Part shown: piece by piece, positions 16,430 to 26,686 of the stretch
Numbering within the stretch: position 1 is the stretch's first letter
How the letters are laid out: the number at the start of each line of letters is the position of its first letter
From: DATKPC01 sp035524275
Lineage (GTDB): Bacteria > Pseudomonadota > Gammaproteobacteria > Burkholderiales > Burkholderiaceae_F
DNA: 64,000 nucleotides
NCBI GenBank assembly: GCA_035524275.1
Contig: DATKPC010000022.1
Span: 1-64,000, forward strand
Direction of reading: 5' to 3'
The notes under the pieces: generated by a model
What the model saw: only the letters and a program-made list of their open reading frames with translations
Told to the model about the DNA's origin: nothing
The model's database searches: none
Made by a program: the position numbers and the translations under genes

Positions 16430-17608
16430 ATGATGGCACTCTTCGGCGGCTTCAGCCCGGACCTCGGCGACACGATCGGGATGCTTCGCGACACGGTGCG
16501 CGAGTTCGCGCAGCGCGAGATCGCGCCGCTGGCTGCGGCGATCGACCGCGACAACCAGTTCCCGGCGCCGCTGTGGCGTCGGATGGGATCGCTCGGTCTC
16601 CTCGGGATCACGGTGCCGGAGGAGGACGGAGGAACGGCCATGGGTTATCTCGCCCATGTCGTGGCGATGGAGGAGATCTCGCGTGCGTCGGCCGCCGTCG
16701 GATTGTCCTATGGCGCCCACTCGAACCTCTGCGTGAACCAGTTGCGGCGCAACGGGACCGCGGAACAGCGGGCGCGGTTCCTGCCGAAGCTCATCAGCGG
16801 CGAGCATGTCGGGGCGCTGGCCATGTCGGAGCCGGGCGCCGGGTCCGACGTGGTCAGCATGAAGCTGCGCGCCGAGGCTCGGGGCGACCGCTACGTGCTC
16901 AACGGGTCCAAGATGTGGATCACCAACGGGGGCGACGCCGACACGCTGATCGTCTATGCGAAGACCGAGCCGCAGCTGGGCGCGCAGGGGATCACGGCGT
17001 TCATCATCGAGAAGGGAACGAAGGGCCTGTCGTATGGGGCCAAGCTCGACAAGCTCGGGATGCGGGGATCGAACACCTATCCGATCTTCTTCGACGACTG
17101 CGAAGTGCCGGCGCAGAACGTGCTCGGCGCCGTCGGCGGCGGAACGCGCGTCCTGATGTCGGGCCTCGACTACGAGCGCGCGGTGCTGGCGGGAGGCCCG
17201 CTGGGCATCATGGCGGCGTGCATGGATGCGGTGATGCCGTATGTCCACGAGCGCAAGCAGTTCGGCCAGAGCATCGGCGAGTTCCAACTGGTCCAGGGGG
17301 CGCTCGCCGACCTGTACACGACGTTTTCGGCCTGTCGCAGCTACGTCTACGCGGTCGGTTCGGCGTGTGACCGCGCCGACCATGCGCGCGGCCTCCGTAA
17401 GGAGGCCGCCGGCGCGATCCTGTATGCCTCCGAGAAGGCGACCTGGATGGCCGGCGAGGCGATCCGCCTGCTGGGCGGCAACGGCTACATCAACGACTAT
17501 CCGACCGGGCGCTTGTGGCGCGACGCCAAGCTCTACGAGATCGGCGCCGGGACGTCGGAAATCCGGCGCATGCTGATCGGGCGCGAGCTGTACGCCGAAA
17601 CGGCCTGA
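16430..17608 (+). CDS. ivd: Isovaleryl-CoA dehydrogenase
   Basis: An acyl-CoA dehydrogenase (392 residues) assigned to the isovaleryl-CoA branch because of where its catalytic base lies. Glu249 in SGLDYERAVLAGGPLG is present, while the usual C-terminal Glu position reads YEIGAGTSEIRR with Gly. Other motifs are LAMSEPGAGSDVVSMK and MWITNGGDAD. It would convert isovaleryl-CoA to 3-methylcrotonyl-CoA in leucine breakdown, with electrons going to ETF. The next gene, 16 bases on, encodes the enzyme subunit for the following step, which supports the assignment. Confidence 0.92.
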   Translation: MMALFGGFSPDLGDTIGMLRDTVREFAQREIAPLAAAIDRDNQFPAPLWRRMGSLGLLGITVPEEDGGTAMGYLAHVVAMEEISRASAAVGLSYGAHSNLCVNQLRRNGTAEQRARFLPKLISGEHVGALAMSEPGAGSDVVSMKLRAEARGDRYVLNGSKMWITNGGDADTLIVYAKTEPQLGAQGITAFIIEKGTKGLSYGAKLDKLGMRGSNTYPIFFDDCEVPAQNVLGAVGGGTRVLMSGLDYERAVLAGGPLGIMAACMDAVMPYVHERKQFGQSIGEFQLVQGALADLYTTFSACRSYVYAVGSACDRADHARGLRKEAAGAILYASEKATWMAGEAIRLLGGNGYINDYPTGRLWRDAKLYEIGAGTSEIRRMLIGRELYAETA

Positions 17609-17624
17609 CGCGCGGCGTGCCCGG

Positions 17625-19234
<1,610 letters not shown>

Positions 19235-19235
<1 letters not shown>

Positions 19236-19870
19236 TGGCCGTCTCGGCCCCCGGACTACCGGCGCTTTGCGCCTGCCCCGAGTGCGACCTGCTGCATCGA
19301 CGCGTGGCGCTGGCACCGGGCGCGCGAGCGAGCTGCGGGCGCTGCGGCGCGGCGCTCTACGTCGCCGAGCCGCCACCGCTGGACGTGCCCGTCGCGCTGC
19401 TGCTCGCCGCGGCGATACTTCTCGCGGTCACGCAGGGGGCCGCGCTGCTCGAACTGCATTTCGCCGGGAATGCCAGCCGTACGACGATACTTGGCGCCGT
19501 CATCGCATTGCGCGAGCAGGGCATGGCCTTGCTCGCTGCGCTGGTTGCCACGACGACGATCCTCCTGCCGTGGGCGGAACTGCTGCTGCTCGCGGCACTG
19601 CTGCTGCCACTGCGGCTGGGCCGGGTGCCGCGCTATTTCGGCACCGCGGCGAGGTGGTTGCGGCGGCTGCGACCCTGGAACATGGCTGAAGTGCTGCTGC
19701 TGGGGGCGCTTGTCGCGCTCGTGCGCCTTGGCGCACTCGCGGACGTCGTCGTCGGGCCCGCGCTCTGGGCGTTGGCGGCACTCATCGGGATACTGGCCGC
19801 GCTCGGTTCGTCGGTTTCGACGCAGGCGCTGTGGGACTGGGCGGGCGCGGTCCGCGATGGCGAGCTCTGA
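19235..19870 (+). CDS. PqiA-like protein, N-terminal half equivalent
   Basis: A 211-residue inner-membrane protein. It opens with a rubredoxin-like zinc-ribbon pair (CACPECDLLH and CGRCGAAL), then about four membrane helices. This is one of the two repeated modules that make up full-length PqiA in Escherichia coli (about 417 residues). PqiA works with PqiB and PqiC, an MCE-type pathway moving lipids between the two membranes. The ATG at 19235 overlaps the mccB stop, so it may be read through from that operon. The second module is a separate overlapping gene. Confidence 0.82.
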
Positions 19871-20549
19871 GACGGGCGAGGCGCCAGCCGACGGCGCGGG
19901 GCCGCTGACGGCGCGCCGCGCCGGGCTGGCGGCGTGCCGCGCCTGCGGGCGGCTTGCGCCTGCCATCTCCGGCGCGCCGCAACGCTGCGGTCGCTGCGGT
20001 ACGCGACTCCGCACGCGGGAGGAGGGCGACCAGGCGCGGTGCGCGGCGCTCCTGGCCGGCGCGGCCATCCTCTACGTGCCGGCGAACCTGTTGCCCGTGC
20101 TGCGGACGACGAGCTTCTTCGACACGCAGGACGACACGATCATGAGCGGGGTGCTCTATCTGCTCGATTCCGGATCGTGGCCGATCGCCGCGCTCGTCTT
20201 CTTCGCCAGCATCATGGTGCCGGTGATGAAGCTGCTCGCGCTCGCCGTGCTGCTCTGGGCCGTGCGCCGCGGCACACGGGGCGGCGCGATGCCCCGCGCG
20301 CGACTGCTGCGCCTTGTCCACGTCGTCGGGCGCTGGTCGATGCTGGATGTCTATGTCGCGTCGCTGCTCGTCGCCCTGGTGCAGTTCCACGCGCTGGCCG
20401 CCGTCGAGATCCGTCCGGGAATGATCGCCTTCGGGGCGGTTGTCGTGCTGACGATGTTCGCGGCACAGACCTTCGATGCGCGGCGCCTCTGGGACGGCGC
20501 CGATTCCGCGGCGACGCGGAGCGACCGCTGGCAGGAGATCCCGGAATGA
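19857..20549 (+). CDS. PqiA-like protein, C-terminal half equivalent
   Basis: A 230-residue inner-membrane protein with a second zinc-ribbon (CRACGRLAP ... CGRCGTRL) and four hydrophobic helices. These include the segments ILYVPANLLPVLRTTSF and LLDSGSWPIAALVFFASIMVPVMKL, which are typical of PqiA. Its ATG lies 14 bases inside the preceding gene, and the next gene starts at its own stop (ATGA). Together the two ORFs replace a single fused PqiA. It should be the membrane partner of the PqiB-like protein downstream. Confidence 0.85.
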   Translation: MASSETGEAPADGAGPLTARRAGLAACRACGRLAPAISGAPQRCGRCGTRLRTREEGDQARCAALLAGAAILYVPANLLPVLRTTSFFDTQDDTIMSGVLYLLDSGSWPIAALVFFASIMVPVMKLLALAVLLWAVRRGTRGGAMPRARLLRLVHVVGRWSMLDVYVASLLVALVQFHALAAVEIRPGMIAFGAVVVLTMFAAQTFDARRLWDGADSAATRSDRWQEIPE

Positions 20550-22177
20550 GCGCCGGCGGCGCGTGGGGCGAGGGGGCGCCGGAGCCGGCGATTCGCCGCG
20601 AACGATGGCGCGTTTCGCTGGTCTGGATCGTGCCGGCACTCGCGGCGCTGATCGGCCTGTGGCTCGTCGTCGAGCAGCGGCTGCAGCAGGGCCCGGAGCT
20701 GACCATCCGTTTCCGGACCGCCGAGGGCATCGAGCCCGGCAAGACCCGGATCCGCTACAAGGACGTCGACATCGGGGCCGTCGAGCGCGTGACGCTGGCG
20801 CCGGATCGCACGCAGGTCATCGTCCATGCGCGGCTCGATCGCGACGCGCGCTCGATGCTCGTGGGCGACACGCAGTTCTGGGTCGTCCGCCCGCGCATTT
20901 CCACGACCGGCGTCACCGGACTCGGCACGCTGCTGTCGGGGGCCTACATCGGCGTCGAGGCGGGCCATTCGACGGAGGCGCGGCGCGACTTCACCGGCCT
21001 GGAGATCCCGCCGATCGTGACGACCGGCCTCCCAGGAAGGCAGTTCATCCTCCATGGAAGCGGCCTGGGATCGCTCGCCGTCGGATCGCCGGTGTTCTTC
21101 CGGCGCATCGAAGTCGGACGCATCGCGGCGTACGCGCTGGACCGCGACGGCAACGGCGTCACGTTCACGATCTTCATCGACGCGCCCTACGACGCCTACG
21201 TGACGAGCAGCGTCCGCTTCTGGCATGCGAGCGGCATCGACGTGGTCCTGGACAGCGGCGGCGTGCGCGTGCACACCGAGTCCATCGCGACGCTGGTCGA
21301 GGGCGGCATCGCATTCCAGGCGCCGCAGGACGAGCCGGGCCAGGCGGAGGCGCCACCGGGTACCGCGTTTCTCCTCTATCCCGACCGCGATGCGGCGATG
21401 CGCGTCCCCGATACGGAGGTGCGCCGCTTCACGGCGTACTTCGGCGAATCCTTGCGCGGCCTGTCGTCGGGCGCTCCGGTCGAGTTCCACGGCATTCCGA
21501 TCGGCGAGGTGGAGTCGCTCGGTGTCGAATACGATCGCAACGGTCTCGTGCGCTTCCCGGTGGCGCTGGACGTCTACCCGAACCGGCTGCGCGCGCGCTC
21601 CGTCGCCGGCGCGGCGACGCCGGGAAGCGGGGACGCGGCGTTCCACGAACTCGTCGACGGACTGACGCGGCACGGACTGCGCGCGCAGTTGAAGACCGGC
21701 AACCTCCTGACGGGGCAGCTTTATGTCGCCCTGGATTTCCATCCGGAGGCGGCGGCTGCGGCCGTGGATTGGACGCGTACGCCGCCGGTACTGCCGTCGG
21801 TCGGCGGCGGCCTGGAGGAGATCCAGGAGACGGTCGCCCGGCTGCTGCACAAGCTCGATCGGGTCCCGATCGATGCGATCGCGGCCGACGCGCGCGCGAC
21901 GCTGCAGCGCCTCGACACGACGGTGGCCGACGCCGACGCCTTGATCAAGCGTCTCGATGCCGACGTGGCACCGCAGGCAGCCGCGACGCTGCAGGAGGCG
22001 CGGCGCGCCGCGGAAAGCGCGCGGCGGCTGCTCGACGCCGACGCGCCCTTGCAGGAGGACGTGCGCGAAGCGCTACGCGAGCTGCAGCGCTCGGCGCGCG
22101 CGGTCACGACGCTGTCGGAGACGCTGGATCGGCATCCGGAAGCCCTGTTGCGAGGTCGCCCGAGGGAGGAAAAATGA
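20546..22177 (+). CDS. pqiB: PqiB-type MCE (MlaD) domain protein
   Basis: A 543-residue protein, close to PqiB length. A single N-terminal membrane helix (VSLVWIVPALAALIGLWLVV, about 24-43) is followed by three MCE/MlaD domains (roughly 45-140, 160-270 and 300-400), each with the pattern of a strand, G-x-x-I-R-Y-K-D-V or equivalent, and a hydrophobic core. The C-terminal 120 residues are heptad-rich and coiled-coil-like (VARLLHKLDRVPIDAI onward). PqiB forms a periplasmic tube for lipid transfer. ATGA overlap joins it to the PqiA half upstream and to pqiC downstream. Confidence 0.9.
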   Translation: MSAGGAWGEGAPEPAIRRERWRVSLVWIVPALAALIGLWLVVEQRLQQGPELTIRFRTAEGIEPGKTRIRYKDVDIGAVERVTLAPDRTQVIVHARLDRDARSMLVGDTQFWVVRPRISTTGVTGLGTLLSGAYIGVEAGHSTEARRDFTGLEIPPIVTTGLPGRQFILHGSGLGSLAVGSPVFFRRIEVGRIAAYALDRDGNGVTFTIFIDAPYDAYVTSSVRFWHASGIDVVLDSGGVRVHTESIATLVEGGIAFQAPQDEPGQAEAPPGTAFLLYPDRDAAMRVPDTEVRRFTAYFGESLRGLSSGAPVEFHGIPIGEVESLGVEYDRNGLVRFPVALDVYPNRLRARSVAGAATPGSGDAAFHELVDGLTRHGLRAQLKTGNLLTGQLYVALDFHPEAAAAAVDWTRTPPVLPSVGGGLEEIQETVARLLHKLDRVPIDAIAADARATLQRLDTTVADADALIKRLDADVAPQAAATLQEARRAAESARRLLDADAPLQEDVREALRELQRSARAVTTLSETLDRHPEALLRGRPREEK

Positions 22178-22776
22178 CGCCGATGGCGGAGGCCAGGATC
22201 CTGGCGTGCGTCGCATGGCTTCTCGCCGTCGCCGGCTGTGCCGACTCCCCGCCGCCGATTCTTTATCGCCTGCTCGATGATCCGGCGCCGTCGGCGGTCC
22301 GGTCGCCGCCCGGAACGGATGTCGTCGCCATCGCGCCGGTGCGGCTTCCGGATCGCGTCGATCGTGCCCGCCTCGTCGTCATCGGGGACGACGGGCGCGT
22401 CGTCGCGGACGACTCGCGTCGCTGGGCGGAGCCGCTGCCGATCGCTGTCGAGGAGCTGCTCGCGCGTCGGCTGGCCGCCTCGATGACCGGAACCTGGATC
22501 GCGCGTGACCGCGTCGGCCCGGTGCCCGATCCGCGGCTGCGCATCGCGCTCGTGGTCGACGAGGTCGATGCGCGCCTCGGCGGGCGCGTCGTGGTCTCCG
22601 CGCGATGGGTCATCGCCGATCGGCGCCACGAGCGGACGCGATTGGGCGACGTCGTCGTCGAGGATCTTGCGCGGCAGCCGGGCTACGACGGGCTGGTCGT
22701 GGCGTTGCGCCGCGCCCTCGAGAAAGTCTGCGACGATGTCGTCGCAGACGCCCGCAACCTGCAGCCTGCCGACTGA
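22174..22776 (+). CDS. pqiC: PqiC-type outer-membrane lipoprotein
   Basis: A 200-residue lipoprotein of the ABC-transport auxiliary/PqiC family. The signal is followed by a lipobox AVAGC (Cys at about residue 22), then ILYRLLDDP, a strand-rich domain with VVAIAPVRLPDRVDRARLV, and DSRRWAEPL, the usual family landmarks. It would anchor the far end of the PqiB tube at the outer membrane. A strong AGGGAGGA lies 4-11 bases before the ATG, which also overlaps the pqiB stop (ATGA). It ends the pqi operon. Confidence 0.87.
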   Translation: MTPMAEARILACVAWLLAVAGCADSPPPILYRLLDDPAPSAVRSPPGTDVVAIAPVRLPDRVDRARLVVIGDDGRVVADDSRRWAEPLPIAVEELLARRLAASMTGTWIARDRVGPVPDPRLRIALVVDEVDARLGGRVVVSARWVIADRRHERTRLGDVVVEDLARQPGYDGLVVALRRALEKVCDDVVADARNLQPAD

Positions 22777-22834
22777 GGCCGAGCTGACCCTCGGCTGCGG
22801 CCGATCGACCGGGCGACGCGACGGACGTGCGCGT

Positions 22835-23170
22835 TCAGCGGCGTTCCCAGTGTCCCGGGACCATGCGCCATCCGGGGCCTTCGCGCACCCACTGGTGGGC
22901 GACCCAGACGTGGCCGGCGCGTGGCTCGGCCCAGTGTCCCGGAACCCAGACGTGGCGTTCGCCGACCCAGTTCCAGTAGCCGCCGATCCAGACGTAGCCG
23001 GCGACCGGCGGGGCGCCGATGACCTCGACCTGCGGCGGAGGCGGCGCGGTCATCACGACGGCGGGGGCGGCGACGGCGACGCGCGGCGGCGTCACGACGC
23101 AACCGGAAAGGTCCAGCGCCAGTGCGCTTGCGGCCAGCACGGTCGCCAGCCGGCGGTTTGAAAGGTTCAT
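22835..23170 (-). CDS. YXWGXW/WXXGXW-repeat lipoprotein
   Basis: A 111-residue predicted lipoprotein with lipobox LSGC (Cys24). A short proline stretch is followed by a repeated motif in which Trp and Gly alternate: GYVWIGGYWNW, HVWVPGHW, HVWVAHQW, GWRMVPGHW. This fits the YXWGXW-repeat small exported proteins common in beta- and gammaproteobacteria. Their function is not known; a cell-surface or envelope stress role is often guessed. It is convergent with pqiC and upstream of the end of the Liv operon, on its own promoter. Confidence 0.8.
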   Translation of the reverse strand: MNLSNRRLATVLAASALALDLSGCVVTPPRVAVAAPAVVMTAPPPPQVEVIGAPPVAGYVWIGGYWNWVGERHVWVPGHWAEPRAGHVWVAHQWVREGPGWRMVPGHWERR

Positions 23171-23296
23171 CTTCTTCGGCTCGTCGGTTTCGATGTCGAT
23201 CGCGCCAAGCGCGACACGGAACGAATCTAGCGGCTTGCGCGGTCCGCGTCCGTAACTTTTTGAAATCGACTGTGAGAGGAAGATGCAGGCCGTCCG

Positions 23297-24340
23297 TCAA
23301 GGCCCGTCGAGGCCTCGGACCTTGCGTCGCAGCGGAAAGATCGGCAGGTCGACGCGCTTCGCGACGAGGCCCCACAGTCCGTCCTTCGCGAGAAGCACGA
23401 CAAGCATCGTCAGGATGCCGAGCACGATCATGTAGATGCTGCCCAGGTCCGAAAGCCATTCCCTCAGCGCGAAGAAGATGATCGTTCCGACCAGCGGGCC
23501 CTCGAGGGTACCGATGCCGCCGATCACGACGATGAAGAGCGCGGTCGTCGACCATTCGATCGAGAACGCGGAGTCGGGCGAGACGCGCAGCTTCGTGACG
23601 AAGATCAGCGCGCCGATCATCGCGCAGCCTGCCGCAGCCGCCACGTAGACGAGCAGCTTGACCCGCCGCACGTCGATTCCGAGGCTCTGCGACGAACGTT
23701 CGCTGTCGCGCACCGCGACCAGCGCGAGGCCGTGGCGCGAGCGCAGCAGCGCGTAGATGCCCAGCATCGAACCGACGCCGAGGACGAGCGCCACCCACAG
23801 CGTCATCGCGTCGCGCCAGTCGATCGACATGCCGCGCACCGCATTGGCGATCGATACGCCGGAGCCGCCGCTCACGAAAGGCATGTTCGCCATGACGAGG
23901 CGGAAGACCTCGGCCGCGACCCACGTGCCGACCGCGAACTGCGCGCCGCGCAGCCGGAACAGCAGCGGCGAGATCGCGACGGCGACGACGGCGCCGACGA
24001 TCCCGGCCAGCGGGACGATCGCGAAGACGTTCAACCCGCCATGCAGTCCGAGCGTCACCAGGCTGTAGGCGCCGAGGCCGACGAAGGCCTGCTGGCCGAC
24101 CGACAGCAGGCCCCCGTAGCCCGCCAGCAGGTTCCACATCTGGGCCAGCGCAAGCAGGTAGAGGAATTCGGTGACCAGGCGCAACTGGTCGCGCTCGGCC
24201 CACCACGGCATCGCGGCGATGCCGACGACAAGGATCGCCGCGACGACCGCGGCGACGAAGCTGACGCGGTTGCCGCGCGTGACGGCCACCCCGGCAAAGG
24301 GAGCATCGGCGTCGCGGGTGGGTGCCGACGGGTCGTTCAT
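23297..24340 (-). CDS. livM: Branched-chain-type ABC transporter permease (LivM family)
   Basis: A 347-residue inner-membrane permease of the HAAT (branched-chain amino acid) family. Key motifs are NLLAGYGGLLSVGQQAFVGLGAY near the second helix and RDSERSSQSLGIDVRRVKLL (the EAA-like cytoplasmic loop). GGIGTLEGPLVGTIIFFALREWL comes toward the end. The ATG at 24340 overlaps the LivH stop (ATGA). It is the last gene of a string starting with the substrate-binding protein and running straight on from the phenol meta-cleavage genes, so its substrate is more likely an aromatic or a pathway intermediate than an amino acid (inference). Confidence 0.9.
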   Translation of the reverse strand: MNDPSAPTRDADAPFAGVAVTRGNRVSFVAAVVAAILVVGIAAMPWWAERDQLRLVTEFLYLLALAQMWNLLAGYGGLLSVGQQAFVGLGAYSLVTLGLHGGLNVFAIVPLAGIVGAVVAVAISPLLFRLRGAQFAVGTWVAAEVFRLVMANMPFVSGGSGVSIANAVRGMSIDWRDAMTLWVALVLGVGSMLGIYALLRSRHGLALVAVRDSERSSQSLGIDVRRVKLLVYVAAAAGCAMIGALIFVTKLRVSPDSAFSIEWSTTALFIVVIGGIGTLEGPLVGTIIFFALREWLSDLGSIYMIVLGILTMLVVLLAKDGLWGLVAKRVDLPIFPLRRKVRGLDGP

Positions 24341-25209
24341 CGATCGCGCGTCTTTGGAAACAGCCCTTGCGGGCGCAGGGAAAGGACCAGGAAAAAGGCG
24401 AGGTGTCCGAACAGCACGCCCCAGCCTGGGTTCAGCTTCGCGCCGACGGCTTGGGCGACGCCGAGGATCACGCCGCCGGCGACCGTTCCCCAGACCGAGC
24501 CGAGGCCGCCGATGATGACGGATTCGAACGAGTAGAGCAGGCGAGCCGGTCCGTCGGTCGGTCCGATCGTCGTGCGCATCACGAGAAAGACGCCGGCGAG
24601 CGCGACGACGGCACTTGCGACGGCCATCGCGAGCGCGTAGATATGGTGCCGGTCGATCCCCATCAACTGCGCGGTCCCCGGGTCGTCGGATGTCGCGCGG
24701 AACGCCCGGCCGACACGCGTATGCCGGAACAGCCATTGAACGGCGGCGATCGTCGCCAGCGCGGCGCCCATCGCGATCATCGGGAGCACGCCCAGGCCGA
24801 TCTGGCCGCCGAGGTCCAGCGTCGCGGTGGACAGTCCGCCGGTGTCGAGGCCCCGCACGTCGGCGGAAAAGACCGCCAGCAGCGAATTCTGGATCACGAT
24901 CGAAAGGCCGAAGGTGAGCAGCAGCGGCCGCATCGGATCGCCGCCGAACGTGCGGTTGAAGACCAGGCGTTGCGCGGCGTAGCCGAGCGCCGCCAGCGCC
25001 GGCACGACGATCAGCGCGGCGACGAACGGCGGGGCGCCGAGCGCCGAGGCGACGGCGATCGCGGCGTAGCCGGCGAAGACGATCATGTCGCCGTGCGCGA
25101 TGTTGATCATCCGCATCACGCCGAACGACAGCGACAGGCCGGCGGCGAACATCGCGTACAGGCCGCCGAGCAGGACGCCTTGCAGGATGGTGTTGATCCA
25201 CTCCGCCAT
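24337..25209 (-). CDS. livH: Branched-chain-type ABC transporter permease (LivH family)
   Basis: A 290-residue permease with about eight helices. It shows the LivH start pattern (QGVLLGGLYAMFAAGLSLSF), then MRMINIAHGDMIVFAGYAA, the conserved segment after helix 2. The cytoplasmic coupling loop reads GRAFRATSDDPGTAQLMGID and the C-terminal part GLGSVWGTVAGGVILGVAQA. It lies three bases after livF and overlaps livM by four, so the genes are translationally coupled. It pairs with LivM as the membrane core. Confidence 0.9.
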   Translation of the reverse strand: MAEWINTILQGVLLGGLYAMFAAGLSLSFGVMRMINIAHGDMIVFAGYAAIAVASALGAPPFVAALIVVPALAALGYAAQRLVFNRTFGGDPMRPLLLTFGLSIVIQNSLLAVFSADVRGLDTGGLSTATLDLGGQIGLGVLPMIAMGAALATIAAVQWLFRHTRVGRAFRATSDDPGTAQLMGIDRHHIYALAMAVASAVVALAGVFLVMRTTIGPTDGPARLLYSFESVIIGGLGSVWGTVAGGVILGVAQAVGAKLNPGWGVLFGHLAFFLVLSLRPQGLFPKTRDR

Positions 25210-25212
25210 GGG

Positions 25213-25911
25213 TCAGGAACCGAAGTAGGCGAGCGTGATCTGCTCGCGCGTGAGTTCGCCGGGGATGCCTTCGAGCGCGACGCGGCCCTCCTGGAAGCAG
25301 GCGACGCGGTCGGCGACCTTCAGGGCCTGGCCGATGTCCTGTTCGACGAGAACGATCGCCATGCCTTCGGCGCGGATCTGCGGCAGCGTGCGATAGATGT
25401 CACGCACGACGACGGGCGCCAGCCCGAGCGAGATCTCGTCGCACAGCAGAAGCTTCGGATTGGCCATCAGCGCGCGGCCGACGGCCACCATCTGCTGCTG
25501 GCCGCCGGACAGTTCGGTGCCGTTGCGCAGGCGGAACTCGCGCAGGATGGGGAACAACGCGTAGACGCGCTGCAGGTTCCACGGCCCGGCGCGGCGCGAG
25601 TAGCCTCCGATCAGCAGGTTCTCCTCGACGTTCAGGCTGGGGAACAGCATGCGTCCTTCCGGCACCATCGCCATGCCGGCGGCCGCGACCCGCTGCGCCG
25701 GCCAGCCGTCGAGCGCCTGGCCGTCGAAGCGCACGTTGCCCTGTGACAGCGGAAGCTGGCCCGCGATCGCGCGCAGGAACGTCGTCTTCCCGGCGCCGTT
25801 GGCGCCGATGATCGCGACGGCCTCTCCCGGCTCGACGCGGAAGTCGATGCCATGGAGCGCCTGGAAGTCGCCGTAGCCGGCGCGGATCGCGCGGGCTTCC
25901 AGCAGGCTCAT
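25213..25911 (-). CDS. livF: ABC transporter ATP-binding protein (LivF family)
   Basis: A 232-residue ATPase with all motifs intact: Walker A GANGAGKT, Q-loop after MVPEGRMLF, signature LSGGQQQM, Walker B LLLCDEISLGLAP and the acidic residue next to it. Length and the MVPEGR segment place it in LivF. It would pair with LivG to power the LivHM permease. Spacing to livG is 7 bases and to livH 3 bases, so it is part of the same transcript as the dmp genes. Confidence 0.92.
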   Translation of the reverse strand: MSLLEARAIRAGYGDFQALHGIDFRVEPGEAVAIIGANGAGKTTFLRAIAGQLPLSQGNVRFDGQALDGWPAQRVAAAGMAMVPEGRMLFPSLNVEENLLIGGYSRRAGPWNLQRVYALFPILREFRLRNGTELSGGQQQMVAVGRALMANPKLLLCDEISLGLAPVVVRDIYRTLPQIRAEGMAIVLVEQDIGQALKVADRVACFQEGRVALEGIPGELTREQITLAYFGS

Positions 25912-25918
25912 CTGGGCC

Positions 25919-26674
25919 TCATTCGACGTCGATCCCCATGTAGATCTCCTTCACCGCTGGGTCGGCCATCACGGCGGTCGGTTCGCCCTCGGCGATGCGG
26001 CGGCCGAAGTCCAGTGCGAGCAGGCGCCCGACGATGGCGGTCAGCGCATGGACGATGTGCTCGATCCAGAGGATCGTGACGCCTTCCTCGCGAATCGAGC
26101 GGATCGTCGCAAGCAGTTCGTGCACCTCGTGCTCGGTCAGGCCGCCGGCGATCTCGTCGAGCAGCAGCAGCGTCGGGCGGGTCGCGAGCGCCCGTGCCAT
26201 CTCGAGCCGCTTGCGGTCGAGCAGCGGCAGCGCGCCGGCCACCCGATTGGCCTTCGAGGCGAGCCCGGTCCGCTGCAGCACGCGCAGCGCGACCGGTTGC
26301 GCCGCGCGTTCGCCGATCCCGCCGCCGAACATCGCGCCGACGAGGACATTCTCGTAGACACTGAGCCCGACGAAGGGATGCGGGATCTGGTAGGAGCGGG
26401 CAATGCCGGCACGACACCGCGCCGCCGGCGACAGCGTGGTGACGTCCTGGCCGCAGAACGTGATGCGGCCGGCGTCGGCGACCGAATCCCCGGCGATCAG
26501 GTTCATCAGCGTCGTCTTTCCGGCGCCGTTGGGACCGATGATGCCCAGTGCCTCGCCGCGGCTGACCGCCAGCGACAGGCCGTCAGTCACGCGCAGCGAG
26601 CCGTAGCTCTTGCTGACCGCATCGAGTCGAAGCAGCGTCTCGCCGGGCGCGACCTCCGGATGCCCACGAACCAT
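25919..26674 (-). CDS. livG: ABC transporter ATP-binding protein (LivG family)
   Basis: A 251-residue ATPase with Walker A GPNGAGKT, RSYQIPHPFVGLSVYENV (the LivG Q-loop), a reduced signature region LPLLDRKRLEMARAL as usual for LivG, Walker B LLLLDEIAGGLTEHE, and an H-loop His in IEHIVHAL. The final stretch (MADPAVKEIYMGID) is typical of LivG. It follows the substrate-binding protein by 12 bases and precedes livF. It belongs to the transporter at the 3' end of the phenol cluster. Confidence 0.92.
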   Translation of the reverse strand: MVRGHPEVAPGETLLRLDAVSKSYGSLRVTDGLSLAVSRGEALGIIGPNGAGKTTLMNLIAGDSVADAGRITFCGQDVTTLSPAARCRAGIARSYQIPHPFVGLSVYENVLVGAMFGGGIGERAAQPVALRVLQRTGLASKANRVAGALPLLDRKRLEMARALATRPTLLLLDEIAGGLTEHEVHELLATIRSIREEGVTILWIEHIVHALTAIVGRLLALDFGRRIAEGEPTAVMADPAVKEIYMGIDVE

Positions 26675-26686
26675 CGCGAGGCCCGA

